Shown piece by piece: positions 19,159-26,628 of a DNA stretch of 57,403 bases. The position numbers were made by a program, and so were the translations under genes. The notes beneath the pieces were generated by a model. It was not told the DNA's origin, did no database searches, and was given only the letters and a program-made list of their open reading frames with translations. The stretch spans positions 1 to 57,403 of the forward strand of contig NZ_JAKZGR010000022.1 in assembly GCF_022549675.1 (NCBI RefSeq), written 5' to 3'. This DNA is from Belliella kenyensis. Lineage in GTDB: Bacteria; Bacteroidota; Bacteroidia; Cytophagales; Cyclobacteriaceae. Numbering within the stretch: position 1 is the stretch's first letter; every line of letters starts with the position of its first letter.

Positions 19159-19824
19159 TTAGATATCCAAAAATCGGAATAAATTATCGATTCTTTCTTG
19201 ATCTGTGTTTGATTCTTGTTCTTCTTGATAATGATCGATTACCCGATGGCCAAATCTCTCCAAAGTAGCTTTAATATGCCTAAGTTCAGATTTGTCTACC
19301 TTTAAAGTAACTTTTATCTTGCTATCATCAAGTGGGTCTACTGAAATGAAACTAGATAACACTTTGGCATTTTCTGATTCAATAATTCTGGAGATTTCGT
19401 ACATGCTATAGTCAGACATCATCATAGACAAAACCAAAACAGCTCCTTGGGATTGTATAGAGAAGCTTTCTGCAAATGCAGAAACAGCATCTTCCATGGT
19501 TATTACTCCACGATAAGTTTGGTCGCGATCTAGAACTGCAACTATATGTGACTGATGATCTGAGGCTACACGAAGTACATCATAGATATGTTTATCACTA
19601 AAAACGAAACATGAGGCCATTTCTAAGTCAATTTCAGAAATTTTGAGATTGGGGTCATTTAAAGTGTAAATGAGCTCATCACTTACAAAGCCTTTGAACA
19701 TTCCTTGATCCACCACAGGCAATACACATACCCTTATCTCTTCCATCCAAGTTAGAGCCTTTTGGGAAATGTCTGTATTCTTCAATGGCGGAATCAGGTT
19801 GTTGATAAATTCGTATGCCTGCAT
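19159..19824 (-). CDS. CBS-domain protein
   Basis: 221 residues with a CBS pair: the first copy is about 1-65 (VLPVVDQGMFKGFVSDELIY), the second about 66-130 (HIVAVLDRDQTYRGVITMED). CBS pairs bind adenosyl nucleotides. The C-terminal part (about 133-205, GAVLVLSMMMSDYSMYEISR) resembles an ACT-like regulatory fold, and the last residues are acidic and Gln-rich. It is 12 bp upstream of nadK, so a sensory link between adenylate state and NADP synthesis is an attractive but unproven inference. Confidence 0.85.
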   Translation of the reverse strand: MQAYEFINNLIPPLKNTDISQKALTWMEEIRVCVLPVVDQGMFKGFVSDELIYTLNDPNLKISEIDLEMASCFVFSDKHIYDVLRVASDHQSHIVAVLDRDQTYRGVITMEDAVSAFAESFSIQSQGAVLVLSMMMSDYSMYEISRIIESENAKVLSSFISVDPLDDSKIKVTLKVDKSELRHIKATLERFGHRVIDHYQEEQESNTDQERIDNLFRFLDI

Positions 19825-19906
19825 GGTCTAAAGGTATTAAATTACTCCTTAAGTTTAAACTCAAAATTGATATAAGAAGTTTGGTTTGGGTTAAATTCGA
19901 TTTAAA

Positions 19907-19969
19907 ACAGAAGACAGAAGACAGAAGATATAAGATATAAGATACAAGACTCAAGATACAAGACATGAT
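19907..19969. repeat. Heptanucleotide tandem array, nine units
   Basis: ACAGAAG three times, ATATAAG twice, ATACAAG, ACTCAAG, ATACAAG, ACATGAT. All units are in 7-base register. Confidence 0.8.
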
Positions 19970-19981
19970 ACATCGCTCTTG

Positions 19982-20076
19982 TTTCTAGTTTTAAGACTTG
20001 ATAGATAAATGAGCTTATTCTAATTTTGAAGCATTAGTCTCATGTAATAGCATTATTTCGCCCAAAGCATATTTCA
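19982..20076. repeat. Dispersed intergenic element, shortened copy
   Basis: It shares TTGAAGCATTAGTCTCATG and GCATTATTT with the copy at 20121-20253, and the word CGCCCAAAGCATATTTC with the inverted copy at 57198-57264. The middle hairpin portion is missing. Confidence 0.6.
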
Positions 20077-20094
20077 TTTATATCTGCATTTTTT

Positions 20095-20130
20095 CTAATC
20101 TCTCGTTTCTCGCGTCTCGCTTCTATTTTT
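20095..20130. repeat. Pyrimidine-rich heptamer stretch
   Basis: TCTAATC, TCTCGTT, TCTCGCG, TCTCGCT, TCTATTT in 7-base register. It is the complement-strand version of the GAGAAGC-type arrays at 23441 and 57105. Confidence 0.55.
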
Positions 20131-20253
20131 AAGACACAAGAAAGCTTATTTTAAATTTGAAGCATTAGTCTCATGGTAGAGCATTATTTTGCCGAACCTG
20201 TCTACCCATAGGTAGAGGCATATTTCAACTTTATTTCGTCCAAGACATATTTC
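20121..20253. repeat. Dispersed intergenic element, full copy with ~67-bp core
   Basis: The core at 20187-20253 is the reverse complement of 57198-57264 with only a few differences by eye. It includes CCGAACCTGTCTACCCATAG, which can form a small CTACC/GGTAG hairpin. The left part repeats that of 19982-20076. Confidence 0.75.
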
Positions 20254-20272
20254 GATAAAATCTACAATCTGA

Positions 20273-20290
20273 TCCCGATAGCTATCGGGA
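20273..20290. repeat. Perfect 18-bp palindrome, copy 1
   Basis: TCCCGATAGCTATCGGGA, followed by CTAAA. The same 18 bases with the same flank occur at 48152-48169. Both copies lie about 20 bp beyond the stop codon of a minus-strand gene. Confidence 0.85.
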
Positions 20291-20311
20291 CTAAAATCCA
20301 AAACCAACCAT

Positions 20312-21076
20312 CTACCTCTCCAAAAAAGCCCTTACCGTGTCTATCACAGCTTTTGGCTGCTCGGCGTGTAGCCAGTGGCCAGCGTTTTTGATATAGATCA
20401 GATGGTGATTTGGGAAATACTTTTCGATGTCTTCTTTATCCTTTTCTTGAATATATTTCGAATCAGCTCCTCCCATAAACAAGGTCGGATTGTCAAATGA
20501 ATTATCTTGATCCAAAGCTTTTCCTACTTCCTCTATCTTTTCATTGATTACTTTTAAGTTGATCTTCCATATAAATCTTCCATCTTTGTCTCTGCCCAAA
20601 CTTTTCAGCAAGAACTGTCTTATGCCAGCTTCGGGAATATGCTTGGACAACTGATCATCTGCTTCTTTTCGTGATTTGATTTGTGCCAGATCCACTGACA
20701 TCAACCCTTCCAGAATAGACTGATGATGTACTGGATAGTATCTCGGTGCGATGTCTGCTACGATCAGCTTCTTCACACGGTCAGGGTATTTCAAAGCAAA
20801 ATTCATAACAGTCTTACCTCCCATAGAATGCCCCATCAAGAATGCATTATCAAGCCCCTCATCTTCCATAAGTTCCTTAAGGTCTTCTACCATTACATCA
20901 TAATTCCAATCCTCACTTTGAGGAGAATCTCCGTGATTTCGCTGGTCTACAAGGTACAAGGTGTAATTCTTCTCAAGCTCTTTGGCTATGCTAAACCAGT
21001 TGTCGGCAGACCCGAAAAGCCCGTGAAGTATGATCAAAGGCTCACCAGAGCCGGTTTTTTTAAAGTTTAGTTTCAT
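20312..21076 (-). CDS. Alpha/beta-fold hydrolase (YbfF-like esterase)
   Basis: 254 residues. The oxyanion region is HGLFGSADNW (19-28), the nucleophile elbow GHSMGGKTV has Ser near residue 98, and the catalytic His is in NAGHWLHAEQP near 233. The acid is probably the Asp in GGADSKYI. The length and the LVDQRNHGDSP motif fit the YbfF esterase group, whose natural substrate is unsettled. It lies 40 bp downstream of pdxJ on the same strand and is probably cotranscribed with it. Confidence 0.88.
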   Translation of the reverse strand: MKLNFKKTGSGEPLIILHGLFGSADNWFSIAKELEKNYTLYLVDQRNHGDSPQSEDWNYDVMVEDLKELMEDEGLDNAFLMGHSMGGKTVMNFALKYPDRVKKLIVADIAPRYYPVHHQSILEGLMSVDLAQIKSRKEADDQLSKHIPEAGIRQFLLKSLGRDKDGRFIWKINLKVINEKIEEVGKALDQDNSFDNPTLFMGGADSKYIQEKDKEDIEKYFPNHHLIYIKNAGHWLHAEQPKAVIDTVRAFLER

Positions 21077-21116
21077 ATAATTGTGTCTTTTACAAAGTCT
21101 ACGTCTAACCTACTTG

Positions 21117-21833
21117 TCAAATTTCTAATTGTCTCCTATACATCTGAATGGTGTTTTCTAGACCATAATAAAGTGCATCACATACAAGTGCATGCCCTAT
21201 AGATACTTCGTCAAGAAAGGGAATATTTTCTTTGAGAAATTTCAAATTATGCAAATCCAAATCATGGCCAGCATTGATCCCCAGTCCAAGTGATCTTGCC
21301 AATTCAGCTGCTTTGACGTATGGATTTACTGCTTCCTGTTTGTTCTTTGTAAATTGTACTGCATAAGGTTCAGTATAAAGTTCTACCCTGTCTGTTCCTG
21401 TAGTCTTTGCTGGTTCGAAGTATTTTTCTTCTGGGTCAATGAAAATAGAAACCCTTGTGCCATAGCCTTGTAACTCTGCTACCACATCCTTCAAGAATGA
21501 TTGATGAGTGATCGTATCCCAGCCAGCATTGGAAGTGATGGCCGTAGGTGGATCTGGGACAAGTGTAGCTTGTGCCGGTTTTACCCTTTTGATCAGCTCC
21601 AAAAACCTTTCATCTGGATAGCCTTCTATATTGAACTCAGTAGTCACTGCTTCGCTCAAGTCCAATACATCTTGGTATCTTATATGTCGCTCATCTGGGC
21701 GTGGGTGCACTGTGATGCCTTGTGCACCAAACCTTTCCGCATCTAATGCTACTTGTACCACATTGGGATTATTGGCACCTCTCGCATTCCTGATAGTGGC
21801 TATTTTATTAATATTTACGCTTAACTTGGTCAT
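21117..21833 (-). CDS. pdxJ: Pyridoxine 5'-phosphate synthase
   Basis: 238 residues, full length for PdxJ. It condenses 1-deoxyxylulose 5-phosphate with 3-amino-2-oxopropyl phosphate in vitamin B6 synthesis. Conserved motifs: [16 protein letters not shown] (1-19), [13 protein letters not shown] (about 39-51), [21 protein letters not shown] (about 194) and [16 protein letters not shown]. It is the first gene of a probable two-gene unit with the hydrolase and is divergent from the yqeY-like gene. Confidence 0.96.
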   Translation of the reverse strand: MTKLSVNINKIATIRNARGANNPNVVQVALDAERFGAQGITVHPRPDERHIRYQDVLDLSEAVTTEFNIEGYPDERFLELIKRVKPAQATLVPDPPTAITSNAGWDTITHQSFLKDVVAELQGYGTRVSIFIDPEEKYFEPAKTTGTDRVELYTEPYAVQFTKNKQEAVNPYVKAAELARSLGLGINAGHDLDLHNLKFLKENIPFLDEVSIGHALVCDALYYGLENTIQMYRRQLEI

Positions 21834-21858
21834 TTTCCTAGATTAAAAGATAATTTTG
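21826..21858 (+). promoter_or_regulatory. Promoter of the yqeY-cvpA-pabA unit
   Basis: TTG (21826-21828), a 22-base spacer, then TAATTTTG (21851-21858), a good match to the Bacteroidota promoter. It lies 36 bases before the ATG at 21895. The -33 box sits inside the first codons of the divergent pdxJ. Confidence 0.55.
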
Positions 21859-21894
21859 TGGCAAATTTACACCTATAACACAAACAACAAGGTA

Positions 21895-22344
21895 ATGAGT
21901 TTAAAGCTAAGTGTAGAAAGTGAAATAAAAAAAGCCATGTTGGCTAAAGACAAAGATAGGTTGCGCGCATTGAGAGCAATCAAATCTTTGATTATGTTGG
22001 AAGAGACAAAAGGAGGTGCTGCATCTGCACTATCTGAAGATGATGAGATGAAGTTGCTTACCAAAGCGGCTAAGCAGCGTAAAGATTCCGCTGATATTTA
22101 TCAGCAACAAGGAAGAGAAGACCTGTATGCGGTGGAAGTTGCCGAACTTGAGATCATTTCGGAGTTTTTGCCTAAGCAATTGACAGAAGAAGAGCTTGCA
22201 GTTGAGCTGAAGCAAATCATAGCTGAGGTAGGTGCTACCAGCGCAAAGGATATGGGCAAAGTGATGGGGGCAGCAAGCAAGGCTCTTGCTGGGAAAGCTG
22301 ATGGTAAGGCTATTTCAGCCAAAGTAAAAGAACTATTATCCTAA
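21895..22344 (+). CDS. GatB/YqeY-domain protein
   Basis: 149 residues from the ATG at 21895; the frame is open upstream to a GTG at 21856, but the promoter box overlaps that stretch, so the ATG is preferred. The sequence (LSVESEIKKAMLAKDKDRLR, RALRAIKSLIMLEETKG, EFLPKQLTEEELAVELKQII, KDMGKVMGAASKALAGKADG) is the YqeY family, related to the tRNA-binding tail of the GatB amidotransferase subunit. Its exact role is unknown. It starts a tight unit with the CvpA-like and PabA-like genes. Confidence 0.92.
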   Translation: MSLKLSVESEIKKAMLAKDKDRLRALRAIKSLIMLEETKGGAASALSEDDEMKLLTKAAKQRKDSADIYQQQGREDLYAVEVAELEIISEFLPKQLTEEELAVELKQIIAEVGATSAKDMGKVMGAASKALAGKADGKAISAKVKELLS

Positions 22345-22350
22345 ATTGAT

Positions 22351-22896
22351 TTGGCCACGCTAGATTTTATCATTCTAATTATTCTTGCTATTGGTGCCTA
22401 CAGCGGGTACAAGCAAGGCTTATTTGTTGGGGTGATTTCCATTGTGGCTTTTTTTCTTGCCATTTTGATGGCATTTCAATTGATGGATTGGGGGGCAGAG
22501 ATGTTGGCTACTCGGGTAGAGAACCTTACATTTCTACTCCCTTTTATTTCATTCTTGATCATTTTTCTGATCGTGTTGCTCAGTGTCAGGGCATTGGGAT
22601 TATTGGTCAAAAAAACCATAGACCTCACCATTTTGGGATCTTTGGATAATGTTGCTGGAGCAATTCTAGGTTTTTTTAAGACAGCCTTTGTCCTTAGTCT
22701 GTTGCTATGGGTTGCAAATTCTTTCGAATATGAGCTTTCAGCTGATTGGATACAGCAATCGTCTTGTTATGCTTACCTTCAGCCTATAGCTCCAGTTACT
22801 ATTAACATCCTCGATGCCTATACGCCAATTGTCAAAGAGGCTGTTACATCTATTCAATTACTAGTAAATTCAGCTACAGATGCTACTCTTGATTGA
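22351..22896 (+). CDS. CvpA-family membrane protein
   Basis: 181 residues with four hydrophobic helices. The N-terminal LDFIILIILAIGAYSGYKQG and the later LGSLDNVAGAILGFFKTAFV match the CvpA/colicin V production family, which is implicated in envelope homeostasis. The start is TTG at 22351 (no ATG available in frame), 6 bp after the yqeY-like stop. Its end overlaps the next gene by 17 bp, so translation is probably coupled. Confidence 0.85.
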   Translation: MATLDFIILIILAIGAYSGYKQGLFVGVISIVAFFLAILMAFQLMDWGAEMLATRVENLTFLLPFISFLIIFLIVLLSVRALGLLVKKTIDLTILGSLDNVAGAILGFFKTAFVLSLLLWVANSFEYELSADWIQQSSCYAYLQPIAPVTINILDAYTPIVKEAVTSIQLLVNSATDATLD

Positions 22897-23440
22897 TAAT
22901 TTTGATTCATTCTCTCACATATTGGCAGACTATATCAAGCAGACTGGGAAATCAATCAAGATAGTCAGAAATGATGTGAGTCTGGAAGAACTCAAAGAGT
23001 ATTCCTTTGAAGGGATAATTCTCTCACCAGGTCCTGAAACGCCAGCAAAAGCTGGGAATTTGATGGGTATCTTGGCCTATTTTCAAGATAAGTTACCGAT
23101 ACTTGGGGTATGTTTAGGGCATCAAGCTATCGGGGAGTTTTTTGGGGCAAAGTTGGTAAAGGGTCTTAGGCCAGTCCATGGCAAGGTGCATAAAGTAATT
23201 AAAAAGACTGATCATCCCATTTTTCAACATATTCCAAAGGAGTTTGAAGTAACAAGGTATCATTCACTGATTCTTCAAAACCTTCCTTCATGTCTCGAGA
23301 CATTGCTCACAACTGACCAAGAAGAAATCATGGCGATAGCACACAGAGATCTTCCAATCGTCGGTATTCAATATCATCCAGAGGCTCATTTGACGCAATA
23401 TGGCTACCAGTTGATAAAGAATTGGGTTGAATTGTTGTAG
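22880..23440 (+). CDS. Anthranilate/aminodeoxychorismate synthase glutamine amidotransferase subunit (TrpG/PabA)
   Basis: 186 residues, a class I glutamine amidotransferase. The start is MLLLIDNFDSFSHILADYI; the nucleophile Cys is in GVCLGHQAIG near residue 77, and the His-Glu pair is in QYHPEA near 168. It releases ammonia from glutamine for a TrpE- or PabB-type partner. The partner is not in the window and no trp operon is near, which favours a folate (PabA) or dual role. It overlaps the cvpA-like gene by 17 bp. Confidence 0.9.
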   Translation: MLLLIDNFDSFSHILADYIKQTGKSIKIVRNDVSLEELKEYSFEGIILSPGPETPAKAGNLMGILAYFQDKLPILGVCLGHQAIGEFFGAKLVKGLRPVHGKVHKVIKKTDHPIFQHIPKEFEVTRYHSLILQNLPSCLETLLTTDQEEIMAIAHRDLPIVGIQYHPEAHLTQYGYQLIKNWVELL

Positions 23441-23515
23441 GAGAGGCAGCGAGAGATTTAGAGGCGAGAGACGAGAAGCGAGAGACTAGAAATTGAGATA
23501 CAAGAAACAAGAGCG
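23441..23515. repeat. Heptanucleotide tract directly after the pabA-like stop codon
   Basis: It begins at the base after the TAG. Units include GAGAGAC, GAGAAGC, GAGAGAC, TAGAAAT, TGAGATA, CAAGAAA, CAAGAGC in 7-base register. It is the same family as the arrays at 19907 and 57105. Confidence 0.7.
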
Positions 23516-23557
23516 ACAGTGCAAGCTTATTCAATGATCCAGCTTGATTTTCATGCT

Positions 23558-23588
23558 CCTGAAAATTTCAAAACGCGAAATTTTCAGG
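23558..23588. repeat. Strong isolated hairpin
   Basis: CCTGAAAATTTC and GAAATTTTCAGG form a perfect 12-bp stem around AAAACGC. There is no T-run, so it is not a classical terminator. The rest of 23441-23782 holds no gene. Confidence 0.6.
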
Positions 23589-23782
23589 CCAAACTTAGGT
23601 ATGCCATCTTATTCATTGGGTTAAGTCTAATTAAAAGCATACATCTTCATTTGCATACTTTGAAGTTGGCATACTTGAGACTTTTTAAGTAAGCCATAAA
23701 AACTTTTATTTTTTTCTTAAAATTCTTGGAACATTATATATATAAATATATCTTTAGTTTTAAAATTTTAAATTATTTAATC

Positions 23783-23982
23783 ATGAAAAAATCAAATTAT
23801 TTTCGGTAATCGCAGCCCTTTCAGTATTTTCGTTTGTTGGGCTAGTTCATTTTGACAGTCAAGAAGTAAACGCAAGTTCTGGAGTGGATATTTGCGAGTA
23901 CACTGCAAAGACTGGATGCACTACTCCTCAAAAAACTAATACTTGTCCTTGTGAAAGTAACGATACATTATCGATATTTTGA
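23783..23982 (+). pseudogene. Small secreted Cys-containing peptide gene, frameshifted after the third codon
   Basis: As written, ATG at 23783 reads nine codons to a TAA. If the A6 run at 23786-23791 had seven A, the frame would give a 66-residue peptide: signal MKKIKLFSVIAALSVFSFVG, then LVHFDSQEVNASSGVDICEY and a tail with four cysteines (DICEY, TGCTT, TCPCE). Short signal-bearing peptides of this kind (NVEALA-like) are known beside propeller lipoproteins in Bacteroidota; membership here is inferred from context and not from a clear motif. The next gene, a DUF4221-type lipoprotein, starts 92 bp on. The break may be a sequencing error in the homopolymer or a real inactivation. Confidence 0.55.
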
Positions 23983-24074
23983 TAGGTAATAGTTGAGTGA
24001 TATAGCGGAGAGATCATATAGCATTCTTCCTCTGTATCATAGATCTATATTTTTGAAGAATCAAATTTCTTTAA

Positions 24075-25241
24075 ATGAAAAAGACGATTTTATATAGCTT
24101 ATTTTTGGCTCTGATCACTTTGTTTTTCTTGTCTTGTAAATCAGACACGACAATTGACAAAGTCTTGCTTTCTTATGAGGTTCTCGAAAGAATACAAATC
24201 CCTCTGGATAGTAGTGTATCCACAAGAACCATTAAAACTCAACTTATTGAAACGGACTCAACTCGTATTTTGGCCGTAATGCCTTCCAATACCATGAGTA
24301 TTGACTTTTATGATTTAAAGAATGGTGAAAAATTCCATTCGATCAAATTCTCCACTGATGGGCGACATAGAGTCAATCGATTGAACGGATTTGAATATCT
24401 AAATGTAGATACCGTTTTTGTAGTGAACTACCCTCCAGCTATAATGATTTTTGATTTTGAAGGAAATAAAATTAATCAAGTCAAGATAGAAGGTGAAGAC
24501 CAATACGTTCAATCTATCATGTCTACCAACTCTCTTCCGCTTTTCATTACTCAAGGTAAAATACTCGGTGCATACCCCTTTATTACTAGGTTTTGGGAAA
24601 CTCCAAGTAAACAAGTCTCTGATTTTAAGCATATATATGAGATAGATAAAAAAAATGACTTATCATTAGCTTGGAAAGAATTTTATTTACCCAATGGATT
24701 TTGGGATAAAGGAAAAGTATCCCCTAGTTTTAGTTGGGCTTTAAAAGGTGACTCAATCCTTACTTTGTTTAACGAAGATCCAAGAATTCAGATTTTTTCT
24801 ATCTCTCAAAATCGTGTTTTGGACTTGGTTGAATTACAAGCTCCTGAACGTTTTGAATTTGTAAGGTACTTCAAAAGACCTGATGGAAATAAAGGTGTTC
24901 TGAATGAACTTGATAAAGGCGTATTTAGAAATATCATTTATGATGCTTATAGAAAAGTTTATTATGTGTTTTATGATCTCCCAGCAAATCCAGAAAAGTA
25001 TGTGATTCCTATATATGAACTTCATGTAGTCAGGCCCGATTTCAAAATCTTTGTCTTAGATGAAAAGTTTAATTATTTAGGGGAATCAAAATTTATCGAT
25101 TTTGAAGGAGATTCCTATGGCGCTTTTGTAGGTAAAGCAGGGTTATATTTACCAGTCAATGGAGAGTACAATGAATATTATACTGAGGATTTTTTGCTCT
25201 TTGATGTCTTACATTTTAATCTAACCGCGAGTAATGAATAG
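24075..25241 (+). CDS. DUF4221-type lipoprotein (propeller-like)
   Basis: 388 residues. The signal peptide ends in a lipobox (FFLSC, Cys21). The rest is beta-strand rich with repeats of the form xxFDxxGxK (MIFDFEGNKINQVKI, IFVLDEKFNYLGE), as in beta-propeller-like DUF4221 and 6-bladed-propeller lipoproteins of Bacteroidota. Function is unknown; it is presumably attached to the outer membrane. It overlaps the following CxxC lipoprotein gene by 8 bp (ATGAATAG) and follows the Cys-peptide gene, so the three likely form one unit. Confidence 0.75.
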   Translation: MKKTILYSLFLALITLFFLSCKSDTTIDKVLLSYEVLERIQIPLDSSVSTRTIKTQLIETDSTRILAVMPSNTMSIDFYDLKNGEKFHSIKFSTDGRHRVNRLNGFEYLNVDTVFVVNYPPAIMIFDFEGNKINQVKIEGEDQYVQSIMSTNSLPLFITQGKILGAYPFITRFWETPSKQVSDFKHIYEIDKKNDLSLAWKEFYLPNGFWDKGKVSPSFSWALKGDSILTLFNEDPRIQIFSISQNRVLDLVELQAPERFEFVRYFKRPDGNKGVLNELDKGVFRNIIYDAYRKVYYVFYDLPANPEKYVIPIYELHVVRPDFKIFVLDEKFNYLGESKFIDFEGDSYGAFVGKAGLYLPVNGEYNEYYTEDFLLFDVLHFNLTASNE

Positions 25242-25657
25242 GGCTAATTTTCTCATCGTTTTTTTAGTATTTCTTCTATTCCAATGTAGTTCAAAAAATG
25301 ATGAATATGAATTCGTAAAAAAGAAATTCAATATCTCAAAAGAAATAGACTGGGTACTTGTAATCAATCCATCAGCTTGTAAAAGTTGCCTGAATTCTTT
25401 TTTTGAAGAATTTTCAAAGAAGAATCTTGATAATGATGGATCAATAATCATTTTAAGTCCAATTACAAAAGATTATAAGAACAACCCTCACTTATCTGAG
25501 CTAGGGATACCCTTATTTTTTGATAAAGATTTATTTTTTAATGAAAGACAATCACTTTAAGGTAACAGATGAGTTAATTCTATTAAGGCCTAATGTTTAT
25601 TTTAAATTTAAAGTGAATGAAATTGAAAAATTGATCGAGCATATCCAGTTTTTCTAA
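25234..25657 (+). pseudogene. CxxC lipoprotein (thioredoxin-like?) gene with a frameshift near its 3' end
   Basis: The intact frame gives 108 residues: signal with lipobox LLFQC (Cys18), then WVLVINPSACKSCLNSFFEE with Cys49 and Cys52 in a CxxC arrangement, which suggests a thiol-disulfide or redoxin-like domain. It stops at 25560. Removing one T from the T6 run at 25534-25539 lets the protein continue (LFLMKDNHFKVTDELILLRP and on to LIEHIQFF, stop 25655-25657), giving about 140 residues that read naturally. As it stands the gene is shifted. It overlaps the DUF4221-type gene by 8 bp. Confidence 0.55.
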
Positions 25658-25789
25658 TTTTCCAATTTCTTTCTATTTTCCAATCTTTATGCTCACTTTA
25701 CCAATGATAGGCTGAAAAGCGGATAGATTGACTGGCTCATTTAGCACATTTTGAAAAAATCAATAAATCTATTTAATTCGCAAAAAAAT

Positions 25790-25863
<74 letters not shown>

Positions 25864-25963
25864 CATAATTCAAATCCTTGTTTTTTTTGGCGAATTACTC
25901 GCATCTTTGTCCCATATATGGATTTTACCGATCCAATTCATTTATTACTTAGATAAAAATACT

Positions 25964-26626
25964 GTGATTCATTCCCAAAATAAGATTTCCACTTTTACCA
26001 TTTGTATGATCGTGACTAGCATACTTTTTAGCCTTTTGATATTTTTTCATGGAAGTGAGTTCATTTCACTCACTGTCAATGCTTACCATAATCCTTTCTT
26101 GGATGTATTCTTCAAGTACAATACACATCTTGGAGACGGATTGATCTTTCTACTTTTCATACCCATTATCTTCATGCGAAAGTATGGCTATGGTTTGATG
26201 GTGAAATTGGCTGTAGTGATTCACATGATAATTGTTTTTGTGGGAAAGCAGATCATATTTCATGGTGAGCCGAGACCCATGAGTGTATTTGAAGGGATGT
26301 CAATTCACTTAGTGGACGGAGTGAAGATTGCCTACCTCAATTCGTTCCCATCTGGGCATTCTGCCACAGCATTTCTTTTGGCGGCTATACTTGCTTTAGG
26401 TAAACCAGTAAAGCCAGTTTATCAAGTCTTGATCTTTCTTGCTGCGGTGATTGTTGGTTTTAGCAGGGTTTACTTGATGCAACATTTCTTGATCGATGTC
26501 CTTGCAGGCATGTGGGTCGGTTACGGTTCATTTTGTATTGCGAGCTACTTGGTTGCTAAGTTTCCCGAATCTTGGCGAGAATTTCACTTGGGAGAATATT
26601 TTCAAGCCAAGTTTTCTGGTCGCTAG
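25964..26626 (+). CDS. PAP2-family membrane phosphatase
   Basis: About 220 residues from the GTG at 25964 (or 206 from the ATG at 26006). The open frame extends left through the tRNA, which cannot be coding, so the start must lie to its right. Five or six membrane helices. The phosphatase motifs are complete: KQIIFHGEPRP, PSGHSATAF, and SRVYLMQHFLID with the catalytic His. It acts on a lipid phosphate or pyrophosphate at the membrane, possibly undecaprenyl pyrophosphate or a lipid A phosphate. It converges on the glycosyltransferase gene with only 2 bp between the stops. Confidence 0.88.
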   Translation: MIHSQNKISTFTICMIVTSILFSLLIFFHGSEFISLTVNAYHNPFLDVFFKYNTHLGDGLIFLLFIPIIFMRKYGYGLMVKLAVVIHMIIVFVGKQIIFHGEPRPMSVFEGMSIHLVDGVKIAYLNSFPSGHSATAFLLAAILALGKPVKPVYQVLIFLAAVIVGFSRVYLMQHFLIDVLAGMWVGYGSFCIASYLVAKFPESWREFHLGEYFQAKFSGR

Positions 26627-26628
26627 TC

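Larger units (their letters stand above)
19825..20311. repeat. 487-bp gap filled by intergenic repeats (overview)
   Basis: No gene. From left to right it holds a purine-rich 7-bp tandem array, a first element copy (19982-20076), a pyrimidine-rich heptamer stretch (about 20095-20130), a second fuller element copy (20121-20253), and a perfect 18-bp palindrome (20273-20290). Confidence 0.7.
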
